Shown here piece by piece: positions 43,453 to 54,048 of a DNA stretch of 55,346 nt. Source of the stretch: Nemertoderma westbladi (lineage: Eukaryota; Xenacoelomorpha; Nemertodermatida; Nemertodermatidae); the NCBI GenBank assembly GCA_032718475.1, contig JAUCBJ010006323.1, positions 1 to 55,346 on the forward strand. Reading direction: 5' to 3'. The stretch's first letter is position 1, and the number at the start of each line of letters is the position of its first letter. Position numbers and translations under genes: made by a program. A model generated the notes under the pieces. That model was not told the DNA's origin. It searched no databases and saw only the letters and a list, made by a program, of their open reading frames with translations.

Positions 43453-44144
43453 TAAACTACCTGAGAATCCTCGGTCTACATTATATAATCATTATTTACC
43501 AGGAACTTACTCAATTATATGAAAGTATGTATCAATTTGATTATATTGTGTAGTAAATAGTTCATTAAATAGAAAAAAAAATAAAAATTAGTTAAAAAGG
43601 TAAAAAATTAGTTAAAAAAGTTAAAATTAGTTAAAAATAGTAAAAAAATTAGTTTAAAAAGACTTTTTTAAACTAATTTTCTGTAAATTAGTGAAAAAAA
43701 GTTAGATTAATTAACTCAATCTTTATAATATTAGTGAGAAAAAGAGCCTTTTTCAAATAAAACTTTATTTTTATTAGAGGTTTATAGCTATGCGCCAATA
43801 AACTACCTGAGAATCCTCGGTCTACATTATATAATCATTATTTACCAGGAACTTACTCAATTATATGAAAGTATGTATCAATTTGATTATATTGTGTAGT
43901 AAATAGTTCATTAAATAGAAAAAAAAATAAAAATTAGTTAAAAAGGTAAAAAATTAGTTAAAAAAGTTAAAATTAGTTAAAAATAGTAAAAAAATTAGTT
44001 TAAAAAGACTTTTTTAAACTAATTTTCTGTAAATTAGTGAAAAAAAGTTAGATTAATTAACTCAATCTTTATAATATTAGTGAGAAAAAGAGCCTTTTTC
44101 AAATAAAACTTTATTTTTATTAGAGGTTTATAGCTATGCGCCAA
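43453..44144. repeat. Apparently exact 346-bp tandem duplication
   Basis: 43453-43798 and 43799-44144 read identically by eye, from TAAACTACCTGAGAATCCTC to GCTATGCGCCAA. Each copy contains TAAAAATTAGTTAAAAA-type repeats, a foldback (TTTAAAAAGACTTTTTTAAA) and the right part of MITE family 2. Lack of any difference means a very recent duplication or an assembly artefact. Confidence 0.95.
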
Positions 44145-45595
44145 TTCCAACTAGGAACCGATTTATTCACCGATAAATTCAAATTGTACATTACATTTGT
44201 TGCACTTTTTCTTCAAAATTGTCACTCTTATACACGTGGTATAATATCATCACATAATGTAGCCCAGGGAGAAACTTTTTGTAAGGGAAAGTAGCGTTTC
44301 TAATCAAAACAGTAAACGAAATTTAGAGTCGACTATATACAGTTTAGTTAGGAAATGAATTTCTTTGGTAATAATTTTCAATATTATTTTTGCCAAGACA
44401 CTCACCAATACTATGGTAATTCTGTACAACCGTACTGGGGTGTTTGTACTGTAATTCGATGTGGCGTTGCGAAAAAAACAAAAACCGATTCGCTCTCTAG
44501 GTGGTGTCTTTTATCAAACCGTTAAACCATTAATAATACTTGAAACGGTCCCCCAGTTACAATTGAGTCCCCATTAGTTGCAATTGAGTACTGCCAAACG
44601 GGATAGCAACGGGAATAAGAAGGCCTCATACTTTACTAACTAAACCGTGGGTCGTGCCATATGGTACCATACGATGGTTGGTGGTTCCCTTAATCGTAAT
44701 CTACTATTCGGTGATTCGTGTTAACTTAGAGCGGTGTTGAGAGCATTTCAGGGCAGAGACAAATCATTTGGGGGGCAAACTTAAACTGTCTCGGTAAGGC
44801 CACCTCCGTATATTTCTAGGGGCCAATAAAATCGAAACTCCCCCTATTTCCTGGACTAACTGACTGCAGTATACCGGTATGGTAGCGGTAATTTCAGCTA
44901 CTCCGAAAAAGCGAATTAATTCTCCTGTAATACAATAGAGTGTCACGTGACCAAGTGTGTGTTCCTGGTATTTCCAAAGGCCAATAATATTGGCCCTTAT
45001 GAGTAACCGTGTGCTCCATTTTACCTGGGGGTTTTGAGGCTCGTGGCCAGTCTGGGCTACCCCTCTCTCTGCCTGAATGATGCCTATCTATGATTGTGTT
45101 ATGTTGTCTAAATAGCTTTCTCTCTCTCTCTACATGATAATTAATTATCCCGGAGATTTCAATAACTTGATCACCTTGTCACCATAACTAACTGAGAAGT
45201 GAAGAAAGAGATATAAAATAAACTCGACTATTGTGTGTAGAACCTGTTTAGAGTGCTCGCCAAGCTGTTAATGTTTCCAGCGTGACTCATGATGAGTAAG
45301 CCTTATTATTGCTAGTATACCTGCATTTCCATTTAGCGGTATTTTTTACAACCACAACATTATACGGAAGTATTGCACTCTCATACTTGATGTTTAGTCA
45401 TTAAGCTGACTGCTATTACATTTAATAGTGATAGCAGCCTAGTCATATATGTTTCCATGCAAACAGTTAGAAAACACCATCAAATAATCCAAACAAAACA
45501 AGTTACAATCCAAACATTTACAATGCACCATGTACGCAAATAGTTACAACACGCCATGCATCAAATATCCTAGCAAGTTTCAGGTTACAAGAAAT
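44145..45595. other. No recognised feature
   Basis: About 1.45 kb without a supported gene or element; a short (CT)n lies near 45117-45130. Confidence 0.35.
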
Positions 45596-45599
45596 CAAA

Positions 45600-48123
45600 G
45601 TAACATTCCTGAGCTTCCAATTAGGGGGACCTGGTTCGATCCCTTGATAGGGCAGCACTATTTGGGCACAGCGCTTTAAATGCTGCAGCCTACTAGCCCA
45701 ACCCCGGCTTTCATCCTTCAATGGTCGATAAATGGGTACCAAGGCAACTTGGGAAACAGAGTGGATGGGTTTACTGTGGAAGATCACCCATGGTGGTGAA
45801 CAGGTATTCCTTCAGGAAACAGAGTGGAAGGGTTTACTGTGGGAGATCGATCACCCATGGTGGTGAACAGGTATTCCTTCAGGAAACAGAGTGGAAGGGT
45901 TTACTGTGGAAGATCACCCATGGTGGTGAACAGGTATTCCTTCAGGAAACAGAGTGGAAGGGTTTACTGTGGAAGATCACCCATGGCGGTGAACAGGTAT
46001 TCCTTCAGGAAACAGAGTGGAAGGGTTTACTGTGGGAGATCGATCACCCATGGTGGTGAACAGGCATTCCTTTAGGGAACATAGTGGAAGAGTTTACTGT
46101 GGAAGATCACCCATGGTGGTGAACAGGCATTCCTTTAGGGAACATAGTGGAAGGGTTTACTGTGGAAGATTACCCATGGTGGTGAACAGGCATTCCTTTA
46201 GGAAACAGAGTGGAAGGGTTTACAGTGGAAGATCACCCATGGTGGTGAACAGGCATTCCTTTAGGGAACATAGTGGAAGGGTTTACTGTGGAAGATTACC
46301 CATGGTGGTGAACAGGCATTCCTTTAGGGAACATAGTGGAAGGGTTTACTGTGGAAGATTACCCATGGTGGTGAACAGGCATTCCTTTAGGAAACAGAGT
46401 GGAAGGGTTTACAGTGGAAGATCACCCATGGTGGTGAACAGGCATTCCTTTAGGGAACATAGTGGAAGGGTTTACTGTGGAAGATTACCCATGGTGGTGA
46501 ACAGGCATTCCTTTAGGAAACAGAGTGGAAGGGTTTACAGTGGAAGATCACCCATGGTGGTGAACAGGCATTCCTTTAGGGAACATAGTGGAAGGGTTTA
46601 CCATGGAAGATCACCCATGGTGGTGAACAGGCATTCCTTTAGGGAACATAGTGGAAGGGTTTATTGTGGAAGAATACCCATGGTGGTGAACAGGCATTCC
46701 TTTAGGAAACAGAGTGGAAGGGTTTACAGTGGAAGATCACCCATGGTGGTGTACAGGCATTCCTTTAGGGAACATAGTGGAAGGGTTTACCATGGAAGAT
46801 CACCCATGGTGGTGAACAGGCATTCCTTTAGGGAACATAGTGGAAGGGTTTACCATGGAAGATCACCCATGGTGGTGAACAGGCATTCCTTTAGGGAACA
46901 TAGTGGAAGGGTTTACAGTGGAAGATCACCCATGATCGTGAACAGACATTCCTTTTGGAAACAGAGTGGAAGGGTTCACTGTGGAAGATCACCCATGGTG
47001 GTGAACAGGCATTCCTTTAGGGAACATAGTGGAAGGGTTTACTGTGGAAGATTACCCATGGTGGTGAACAGGCATTCCTTTAGGAAACAGAGTGGAAGGG
47101 TTTACTGTGGGAGATCACCCATGGTGGTGAACAGGCATTCCTTTAGGAAACAGAGTGGAAGGGTTTACTGTGGGAGATCACCCATGGTGGTGAACAGGCA
47201 TTCCTTTAGGAAACAGAGTGGAAGGGTTTACTGTGGGAGATCGATCACCCATGGTGGTGTACAGGCATTCCTTTTGGAAACAGAGTGGAAGAGTTTACTG
47301 TGGGAGATCACCCATGGTGGTGAACAGGCATTCCTTTAGGAAACGGAGTGGAAGGGTTTACTGTGGAAGATTACCCATAGTGGTGAACAGGCATTCCTTT
47401 AGGAAACAGAGTGGAAGGTTTTACTGTGGGAGATCACCCATGGTGGTGAACAGGCATTCCTTTAGGAAACGGAGTGGAAGGGTTTACTGTGGAAGATCAC
47501 CCATGGTGGTGAACAGGCATCCCTTTAGGAAACAGAGTGGAAGGTTTTACTGTGGAAGATCTCCCATGGTGGTGAACAGGCATTCCTTTAGGAACCAGAG
47601 TGGAAGGGTTTACTGTGGAAGATCACCCATGGTGGTGAACAGGCATCCCTTTAGGAAACAGAGTGGAAGGTTTTACTGTGGAAGATCACCCATGGTGGTG
47701 AACAGGCATCCCTTTAGGAAACAGAGTGGAAGGTTTTACTGTGGAAGATCTCCCATGGTGGTGAACAGGCATTCCTTTAGGAACCAGAGTGGAAGGGTTT
47801 ACTGTGGAAGATCACCCATGGTGGTGAACAGGCATCCCTTTAGGAAACAGAGTGGAAGGTTTTACTGTGGAAGATCACCCATGGTGGTGAACAGGCATCC
47901 CTTTAGGAAACAGAGTGGAAGGGTTTACTGTGGAAGATCACCCATGGTGGTGAACAGGCATCCCTTTAGGAAACAGAGTGGAAGGTTTTACTGTGGAAGA
48001 TCACCGATGGTGGTGAACAGGCATCCCTTTAGGAAACAGAGTGAAAGGTTTTACTGTGGAAGATCACCCATGGTGGTGAACAGGCATATTCCTTGGCTTA
48101 ACGAGCCTATAAGATTCTCCCAT
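45600..48123 (+). mobile_element. SINE-like element with expanded 63-bp array (about 37 units)
   Basis: The head matches the element at 10396: a full B box GGTTCGATCCC (45633-45643), then GGGCACAGCGCTTTAAATGC, CCCAACCCCGGCTTTCATCC and CAAGGCAACTTGGGAAACAG. From about 45750 to 48088 a 63-bp unit repeats about 37 times. The tail CTTAACGAGCCTATAAGATT CTCCCAT again matches 10396-10597. Units fall into subtypes (AGGAAACAGAG versus AGGGAACATAG; GATCACC versus GATTACC). They alternate in a higher-order pattern up to about 47100, then give way to another subtype (GGCATCCC...GGTTTTACTG). Since 63 is a multiple of three, long frames of up to 440 codons appear (RHSFRKQSGRVYCGRSPMVV). They are open in more than one frame, switch where GATC is duplicated to GATCGATC (45845, 46037, 47239), and have no coding support. 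Confidence 0.9.
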
Positions 48124-48565
48124 TCATATTCCTAACAAGTCCAATTCTATAATCAACACTTATCACTCACTCACTCAATGGCATTTAATTTAATCTCCTT
48201 TTTTATCTTAATTTTCAATCCGTATGTCTGTACGGAATGCGATTTTTGCTAAAGTATGATATAATATTTTTTGTATAATATTATATATTTGTAATTCTTC
48301 TATTAAATTAACAACGTTCTCCACCCCCCAATGTTTCTGCTGAATATTATATTAATCAATAAGAACCGTATAAATAAATAATGGATCATTTTTTGAGGAA
48401 TACAGAACTAAGAAACTGTGTTATTATAATTGAATATGCACATTATTGGCAGGCTTGACATAAAGCACCACCTGCTTAGGAGCCAGTTACCAATGTTAGG
48501 AAATCGATTCCTTGTGTTTCTGTACTGTGCAGGTGTTCATATGTTGTGTACCCCTAAGATGGACA
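48124..48565. other. No recognised feature
   Basis: AT-rich spacer; a short (TCAC)n lies near 48165. Confidence 0.4.
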
Positions 48566-48593
48566 CCCCCCCCCCCCCCCCCCCCCCCCCCCC
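48566..48593. repeat. Poly-C tract (28 C)
   Basis: On the other strand the run is followed by TGTCCATCTTAGGGG; the run at 242-266 is followed by TGTCATATTGACCCC. A 25-G run lies 129 bases downstream in inverted relation. Confidence 0.9.
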
Positions 48594-48722
48594 TTTCCCA
48601 TACATATATACATTGTATATAATATCCATATATTTACATATTATTATCAATATTGTCCATGATGCTTTACTCATACGCATAAATATATACACCGAAATAT
48701 TAACGTTCTAGAAAATAAGAAT

Positions 48723-48747
48723 GGGGGGGGGGGGGGGGGGGGGGGGG
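48723..48747. repeat. Poly-G tract (25 G)
   Basis: Partner of the C run at 48566-48593; together they could form a long G:C stem around a 129-base loop. Confidence 0.9.
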
Positions 48748-49276
48748 TGGTGGTAACTCCGCGCAAAATTCTTGTTTAACCAATTTTTTTCATATATGAA
48801 GCTTTAACCTGGAGTAATAGTTAGTTATTTATAAGAGCCTTCTGGTCGCCCCCGGCTTCGGCCGACTGTTTGCCTGCGTGCTTGCTTGAATATTTTAGTG
48901 ATTATCCTGTTAAAATTTAGTGAAAAATGATTATATTTAGTAGGTCGATAAATGACAGCCATTTAAAATTTGCCAATTTTCCAACACATTTCTAAATCCG
49001 GCGAAGTAAGTCTCTCATGTATTAACTAATCTGCCAATATTTTCCTGTTTGGGTCCATCATTGTCCATGAATCGAATTCCAACACAGTTTAGTCACATAA
49101 TGAGAAAGGGCCAAAATAATTAAATGATTACGTCACCTTCATACCAGGTATAATTACTAACCAATCACAGTGTAGCTGATATGGTTATATTAATTGGAGA
49201 CGGATCTAACCTATTCATTTTAGTTTCACATTAATTTGTATACAAAATTATGTTTCTATACCTAGCCGACTTGTGG
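48748..49276. other. No recognised feature
   Basis: Intron DNA without gene signal. Confidence 0.4.
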
Positions 49277-49553
49277 CCCATGTGAAGTATACCAGACGTT
49301 CTGCCGTTATATTTCACTTTGCAGTTTACCCCCACGTGAATAATACCAAGTTTTCACCAAAAACCCAGGTTACAGAAGGGCTGAATCTAACCAAAACAAT
49401 AAACGAATTAGTATATGTACAGGTTATAAGACATTAATAAGCGCTATAAAACACTTAATAAAGATAAATTAAAAAAAAATAAAAAATCTTCGTATATAAA
49501 ATTCCAATAAAAAGTCGACCGAAAAGTGAAATCCTGGTATTCTTCAAATGGGC
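49277..49553 (-). mobile_element. MITE family 1, copy D
   Basis: It starts CCCATGTGAAGTATACCAG and ends CTGGTATTCTTCAAATGGGC. The interior CTAACCAAAACAATAAACGA and AAAGTCGACCGAAAAGTGAA is the reverse complement of copy C. Near full length. Confidence 0.88.
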
Positions 49554-50761
49554 GAACTTTTCTTCTATAGATGCGATCAACTTCAACTTTATATAGGAAA
49601 TCGACCGACCTATTTGCCTTTTGATTACCATAACAACAGGGTGAGGTGCACTGAACCTTGAAGCAAGCTGTTGTACAACTAACTGTGCGACGGCTACTAA
49701 CTAACTCACTAACTGCACATACTCATACGGGAGAGATTAATGGATGTGCCTAAAAAGGAAGACCGTTACATTATACGCAACCCCTTGGAAGTACCACTGA
49801 ATTATTGTATGCTGGTAACAACCCCCCTCCATCGCCTATTCTCTTTTGCCTAGCATTGTTCCTTTATTCCCCCCCAGCTAGCAGCCCCGGCTCCATCTAC
49901 ATTGCGGCCTCCCCAACCGCACACACACACTCCTACCACAGTGCCTATTGTTAGCTGTGCCCCTACTGCACTCAGCCTGTCATCCTTGGGCTAGCTAGGC
50001 CTTCTTGTCAGCGAGCAGCCATCTCTGCGTTCATATAAGCAATATAGCTGGCTAGCATGCCACCATCCATCCCCATTTTGACTTTGCATGCCATAGTAAA
50101 TACGTAACGCCTGCTATTTGCATATATCTGGAAGTATGTAGTATTTGTTTGACATCCGTTCTTATGCTGGCATTGCATTCCCAAATACATGTGTTTTCTA
50201 CTTCCTCTTTTATGAGGGTTAATGTAGTAGTCACCCTAATATACTTACTATAAGTGATAGATATAACTATTTCCCATACTTGTCACATTGTTGGCAATTT
50301 CAAAATAACGATAAATTATAATTATTTATAATTAATTAAGCGTATAAATCACTTTGTTTTATTTATTTTTTCAACTATATCTCTTTCATAAAATTGTTCT
50401 GAATTTAAATATATTCATAGTTACTCAATCAATATTAAATACGTTCTCATTGATTTCCACTATTCAAAACAACTGTATCTTAATTTTAATTACCGTATAT
50501 TTTAATATAATTTTTAATTTTACTGCAGTTCTGCTTTGAAATCTACCTTCTGTAATTTTTTATTTAAAATTATTAAATACTATAATTTTTAATTTAATAC
50601 GCAATGTTTAAAACCCATCACCATTTACTGTTGTTGTTTGCTGTCTATCAGCTTGTAGTATTTTATACCAGAGGTTAGTATTTCCGGTATAAACAATATA
50701 GAATTTCATTCGTTTTTTTCCAATTGAACTAAAGTATCTTCAGCAGCCATCAACACAGTCA
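49554..50761. other. No recognised feature
   Basis: About 1.2 kb; a slightly GC-richer patch at 49800-50000 with a short (AC)n. No gene signal. Confidence 0.35.
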
Positions 50762-50832
50762 GATTGCCTATTGGTTAGAGCGTCGGTATTTCGATCGGAA
50801 GGTTGTGAGTTCGAGCCATACCAGACGATCCT
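50762..50832 (+). mobile_element. tRNA-like sequence (SINE head or tRNA pseudogene)
   Basis: TATTGGTTAGAGCG is a good A box, and GTGAGTTCGAGCC (50805-50817) a good B box, at tRNA spacing. The anticodon stem (TCGGT/TCGGA) mispairs and the acceptor stem is not convincing, so a working tRNA is unlikely. Confidence 0.65.
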
Positions 50833-51258
50833 AGTTTTCGTTAAGTTCTTGACATTGGCACTCCCAACTGCAACGGCTACCTGTATTGGCTAACTAATTT
50901 ACTGTGGTTTGGTTTACCATAATACCATAATATATTTAGTAAGTCCGCGTAGCGAGACCTCTAGTAGAACTGGAACAGGTACCTAATGAGTTATTATACA
51001 TACGCAAACCTTTGGGCGATTTCGCGCTTGTTGGATTATATGATGGTGTGGTTTCTGAAATACGTTTAGTTTCTTTGGTGTGTTATAAAGAACATACAAT
51101 GTGTATAAGGTGCACGAGCACTGTGCAGTAGTAGATAGTGTTTTAGAATTTGAAATTGCTTGTCTTTTGGTGGTGAATGTGAATGGGAAATGGGAATGGG
51201 CACAGAACAGCACAGTTTGTATAATATTTAATAAAGTTAGGAAACAGTTATAGAATAA
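50833..51258. other. No recognised feature
   Basis: Spacer before array 2; possible SINE body after 50832 but no second copy to compare. Confidence 0.35.
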
Positions 51259-52960
51259 ATTTAGGAAACAGAGTGGAAGAGTTTATCGTGGAAGATCACC
51301 CATGGTGGTGAACAGAAATTCCTTTAGGAAACATAGTGGAAGGGTCTACTGTGGAAGATCACCCAATGTGGTGAACAGGCATTCCTTTAGGAAACAGAGT
51401 AGAAGGGTTTACTGTGGAAGATCACCCATGGTGGTGAACAGGCATTCCTTTAGGAAACAGAGTAGAAGGGTTTACTGTGGAAGATCACCCATGGTGGTGA
51501 ACAGGTATTCCTTTAGGAAACAGAGTGGAAGGGTTTACTGTGGAAGATCACCCATGGTGGTGAACAGTCATTCCTTTGGGAAACAGTGTGGAAGGGTTCA
51601 CTGTGGATAATCACCCAATGTGGTGAAAAGGAATTCCTTTGGGGAACAGAGTGGAAGGGTTTACTGTGGAAGATCACCCAATGTGGTGAATAGGAATTCC
51701 TTTGGGGAACAGAGTGGAGGGTTTACTGTGGAAGATTACCTATGGTGGTGAACAGGCATTCCTTTAGGAAACAGAGTGGAAGGGTTTACTGTGGAAAATC
51801 ACCCATGTTGGTGAACAGGCATTTCTTTGGGAAACAGAGTGGAAGGGTTTACTGTGGAAGATCACCCATGTTGGTGAACAGGCATTCCTTTGGGGGACAG
51901 AGTGGAATGGTTTACTGTGGGAGATCGATCACCCATGGTGGTGAACAGGCATTCCTTTGGGGGACAGAGTGGAATGGTTTACTGTGGAAGATTACCTATG
52001 GTGGTGAACAGGCATTCCTTTAGGAAACAGAGTGGAAGGGTTTACTGTGGAAAATCACCCATGTTGGTGAACAGGCATTTCTTTGGGAAACAGAGTGGAA
52101 GGGTTTACTGTGGAAGATCACCCATGTTGGTGAACAGGCATTCCTTTGGGGGACAGAGTGGAATGGTTTACTGTGGGAGATCGATCACCCAGGGCGGTGA
52201 ACAGGTATTCCTTTAGGAAACAGAGTGGAAGGGTTTACTGTGGAAGATCACCCAATGTGGTGAACATGAATTCCTTTAGGAAACAGAGTGGAAGGGTTTA
52301 CTATGGAAGATCACCTATGGTGGTGAACATAGGAATTCCTTAAGGAAACAGAGGGGAAGGGTTTACTATGGAAGATCACCCAATGTGGTGAACAGGAATT
52401 CCTTGAGGAAACAGAGTGGAAGGGATTACTATGGGAGATCACCTAATGGTGGGGTGAACAGGCTTTCCTTTTGGAAACAGGAAACAGAGTGGAAGGGTTT
52501 ACTGTGTAAGATCACCCATGGTGGTGATGGTGAACAGGTTTTCCTTTTGTAAACTCAGTGGAAGGATTTACTGTGGAGGATCACCCATGGTGGTGAACAG
52601 GTTTTCCTTTTGGAAACAGAGTGGAAGGGTTTACTGTGGAATATCACCCATGTTGGGTTGGTGAACAGGAATTCCTTTCGGAAACAGAGTGGAAGAGGGT
52701 TTACTACGGACGATCACCCATGGTGGTGGACAGGCTTTCCTTTTGGAAACAGAGTGGAAGGGTTTACTGTGGAAGATTACCTATGGTGGTGAACAGGCAT
52801 TCCTTTAGGAAACAGAGTGGAAGGGTTTACTATGGACGATCACCTATGGTGGTGAACAGGCATTCCTTTAGGAAACAGAGTGGAAGGGTTTACTGTGGAA
52901 GATTACCTATGGTGGTGAACAGGCATTCCATGTCTTAACGAGCCTAAAAGATTCTCCCAT
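51259..52960 (+). mobile_element. Second expanded 63-bp array (about 26 units) with SINE-like tail
   Basis: The units are the same as in 45.6-48.1 kb but more diverged, with small indels toward the right (for example GGTGATGGTGAACAGG, GAAACAGGAAACAGAG). The left edge starts directly at TTTAGGAAACAGAG without the B-box head. The right edge CTTAACGAGCCTAAAAGATT CTCCCAT is the shared tail. A block of about four units with AAAATCACC, CATTTCTTTGGG and TTGGGGGACAG occurs twice (about 51727-51980 and 51988-52240), a higher-order duplication. Frames over the array are by-products. Confidence 0.88.
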
Positions 52961-53125
52961 TTATTTTGTTTATGTTTTTGTCAATTTTTATGTGTGCAAT
53001 TGAATTGACTCTCGTGTGTTGTTTTGTGTATTGATTCACTCAGATAGGATTTCCCCCCTGTTTCCCAGGGTTTTACCTTATATAATATATACTTTGCAAC
53101 ATGTAAATAATTGTACCTCTTACAG

Positions 53126-53344
53126 GCGGACACAGCGAGGCCATACAGTCATACTTCACTGCCCCCTCCGACGTGTTTATCCGCCCCGGCGATGACGTCA
53201 CACTTCCGTGTATCATCCACGACTCTATTACGTCAGTGGTGTGGAACGTCGGAACAACCGACCCTGAGGAACCCGATGGTTCTACTGTCTTGGAGATTCC
53301 CTATAATATAGAGATCCAGACAGGAAACATTTATAAGACAGTGG
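53126..53344 (+). CDS. IgV-like domain, first half exon
   Basis: An acceptor (CCTCTTACAG) precedes the exon and the donor is GTGG|GTGAGT; both boundaries are phase 1. The translation GHSEAIQSYFTAPSDVFIRP continues GDDVTLPC, then a Trp 11 residues later in SVVWNV. These are the B-strand Cys and C-strand Trp of an Ig V-set domain (residues about 50 and 61 of the joined protein). The opening FTAPSDVFIRPGDDVTLPC is like the membrane-distal domain of Kirrel/nephrin-type proteins, but also like many invertebrate V domains. The exon belongs with 53877-54048 and, by phase and strand, probably with the leader exon at 39179. Confidence 0.85.
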
Positions 53345-53876
53345 GTGAGTTAAATCATAAATTATTATTTATTATTAAGTATTGTTACTACCGGTATAAG
53401 GAACAGCCATAGCGAGGTGTAAGTTTGGTAAACTGTGTGTAAGTTTAAGTTCAGAATAAAACCATACTTGTTGCAGAGTGCCGGTACTTAAAATTAAGTA
53501 TCACCGAGCAAAAAAGTAACAATTTAAGAATATGTTTTTAATTCTATATTATTAAAGTATTTTATAGAAGTAAATGATGTTTATTACACCTAATTTTAGA
53601 AGAATCCTTTAACCATATGCTTTTATAGTCAGTATGATTTTGGTCCGGTACCGCGGTGAAATATTAGGCCTGAATTAAATCATTGATTTCTTGAAAATGA
53701 TATGTAAAAAAATTGAAGGCAATATGCCAATTTCCAGGCTCAGTTTCATTGTAAAGTTTATGTTCTAGAACTGTAATAAAGTCGACATTATTTATTGTTA
53801 AACTCTCCAGTTTCGTTTGACACTATTTTGTTATAAACCATCACGTTAACTCACTCACTGCAATGTCTTTCGGTAG
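53345..53876 (+). other. Intron within the Ig domain (532 bp)
   Basis: GTGAGT donor and TTTCGGTAG acceptor, phase 1. No embedded element recognised; one GTTCTAGAAC palindrome lies near 53763. Confidence 0.8.
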
Positions 53877-54048
53877 ATAATTGGTACATTAAGGAATTGG
53901 GCGACAGATACCATATAATCCACGAGAAAGTCGGTCACTTAACCGATTTCAGCCTTAAAATCAACGACGTTTCGTTGTTCGACGACGGATTCTTCGACTG
54001 TCAGTTCCCTCCGTTAGGGGAAGAACCCGAACTTCATTCCTATATGCG
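53877..54048 (+). CDS. IgV-like domain, second half exon
   Basis: It begins DNWYIKELGDRYHIIHEK and reaches FSLKINDVSLFDDGFFDCQF. DDGFFDC is the canonical D-x-G-x-(Y/F)-x-C motif with the F-strand Cys (about residue 136), and FSLKINDV is the E-strand L-x-I pattern. The two cysteines are 85 residues apart, longer than most V domains, with the extra length around the internal intron. The exon ends ATGCG|GTGAGT in phase 2, so at least one more exon must follow. I see none in the remaining 1.3 kb, so the gene continues beyond the window. The protein could be a secreted or membrane immune-type or adhesion protein; the sequence here cannot say which. Confidence 0.85.

Noticed and set aside
46017-48135. 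440- and 305-codon open frames as genes for a repeat protein
   Set aside because: They lie wholly in the 63-bp array, whose period is a multiple of three. More than one frame is open, frames switch at GATC duplications, and the unit occurs singly inside a SINE-like element.
50762-50832. Functional tRNA gene
   Set aside because: A and B boxes are good but the anticodon stem mispairs and the acceptor stem does not close.
45720-52960. CRISPR-like array
   Set aside because: There are no unique spacers: units abut directly, vary gradually, and the genome is clearly eukaryotic.
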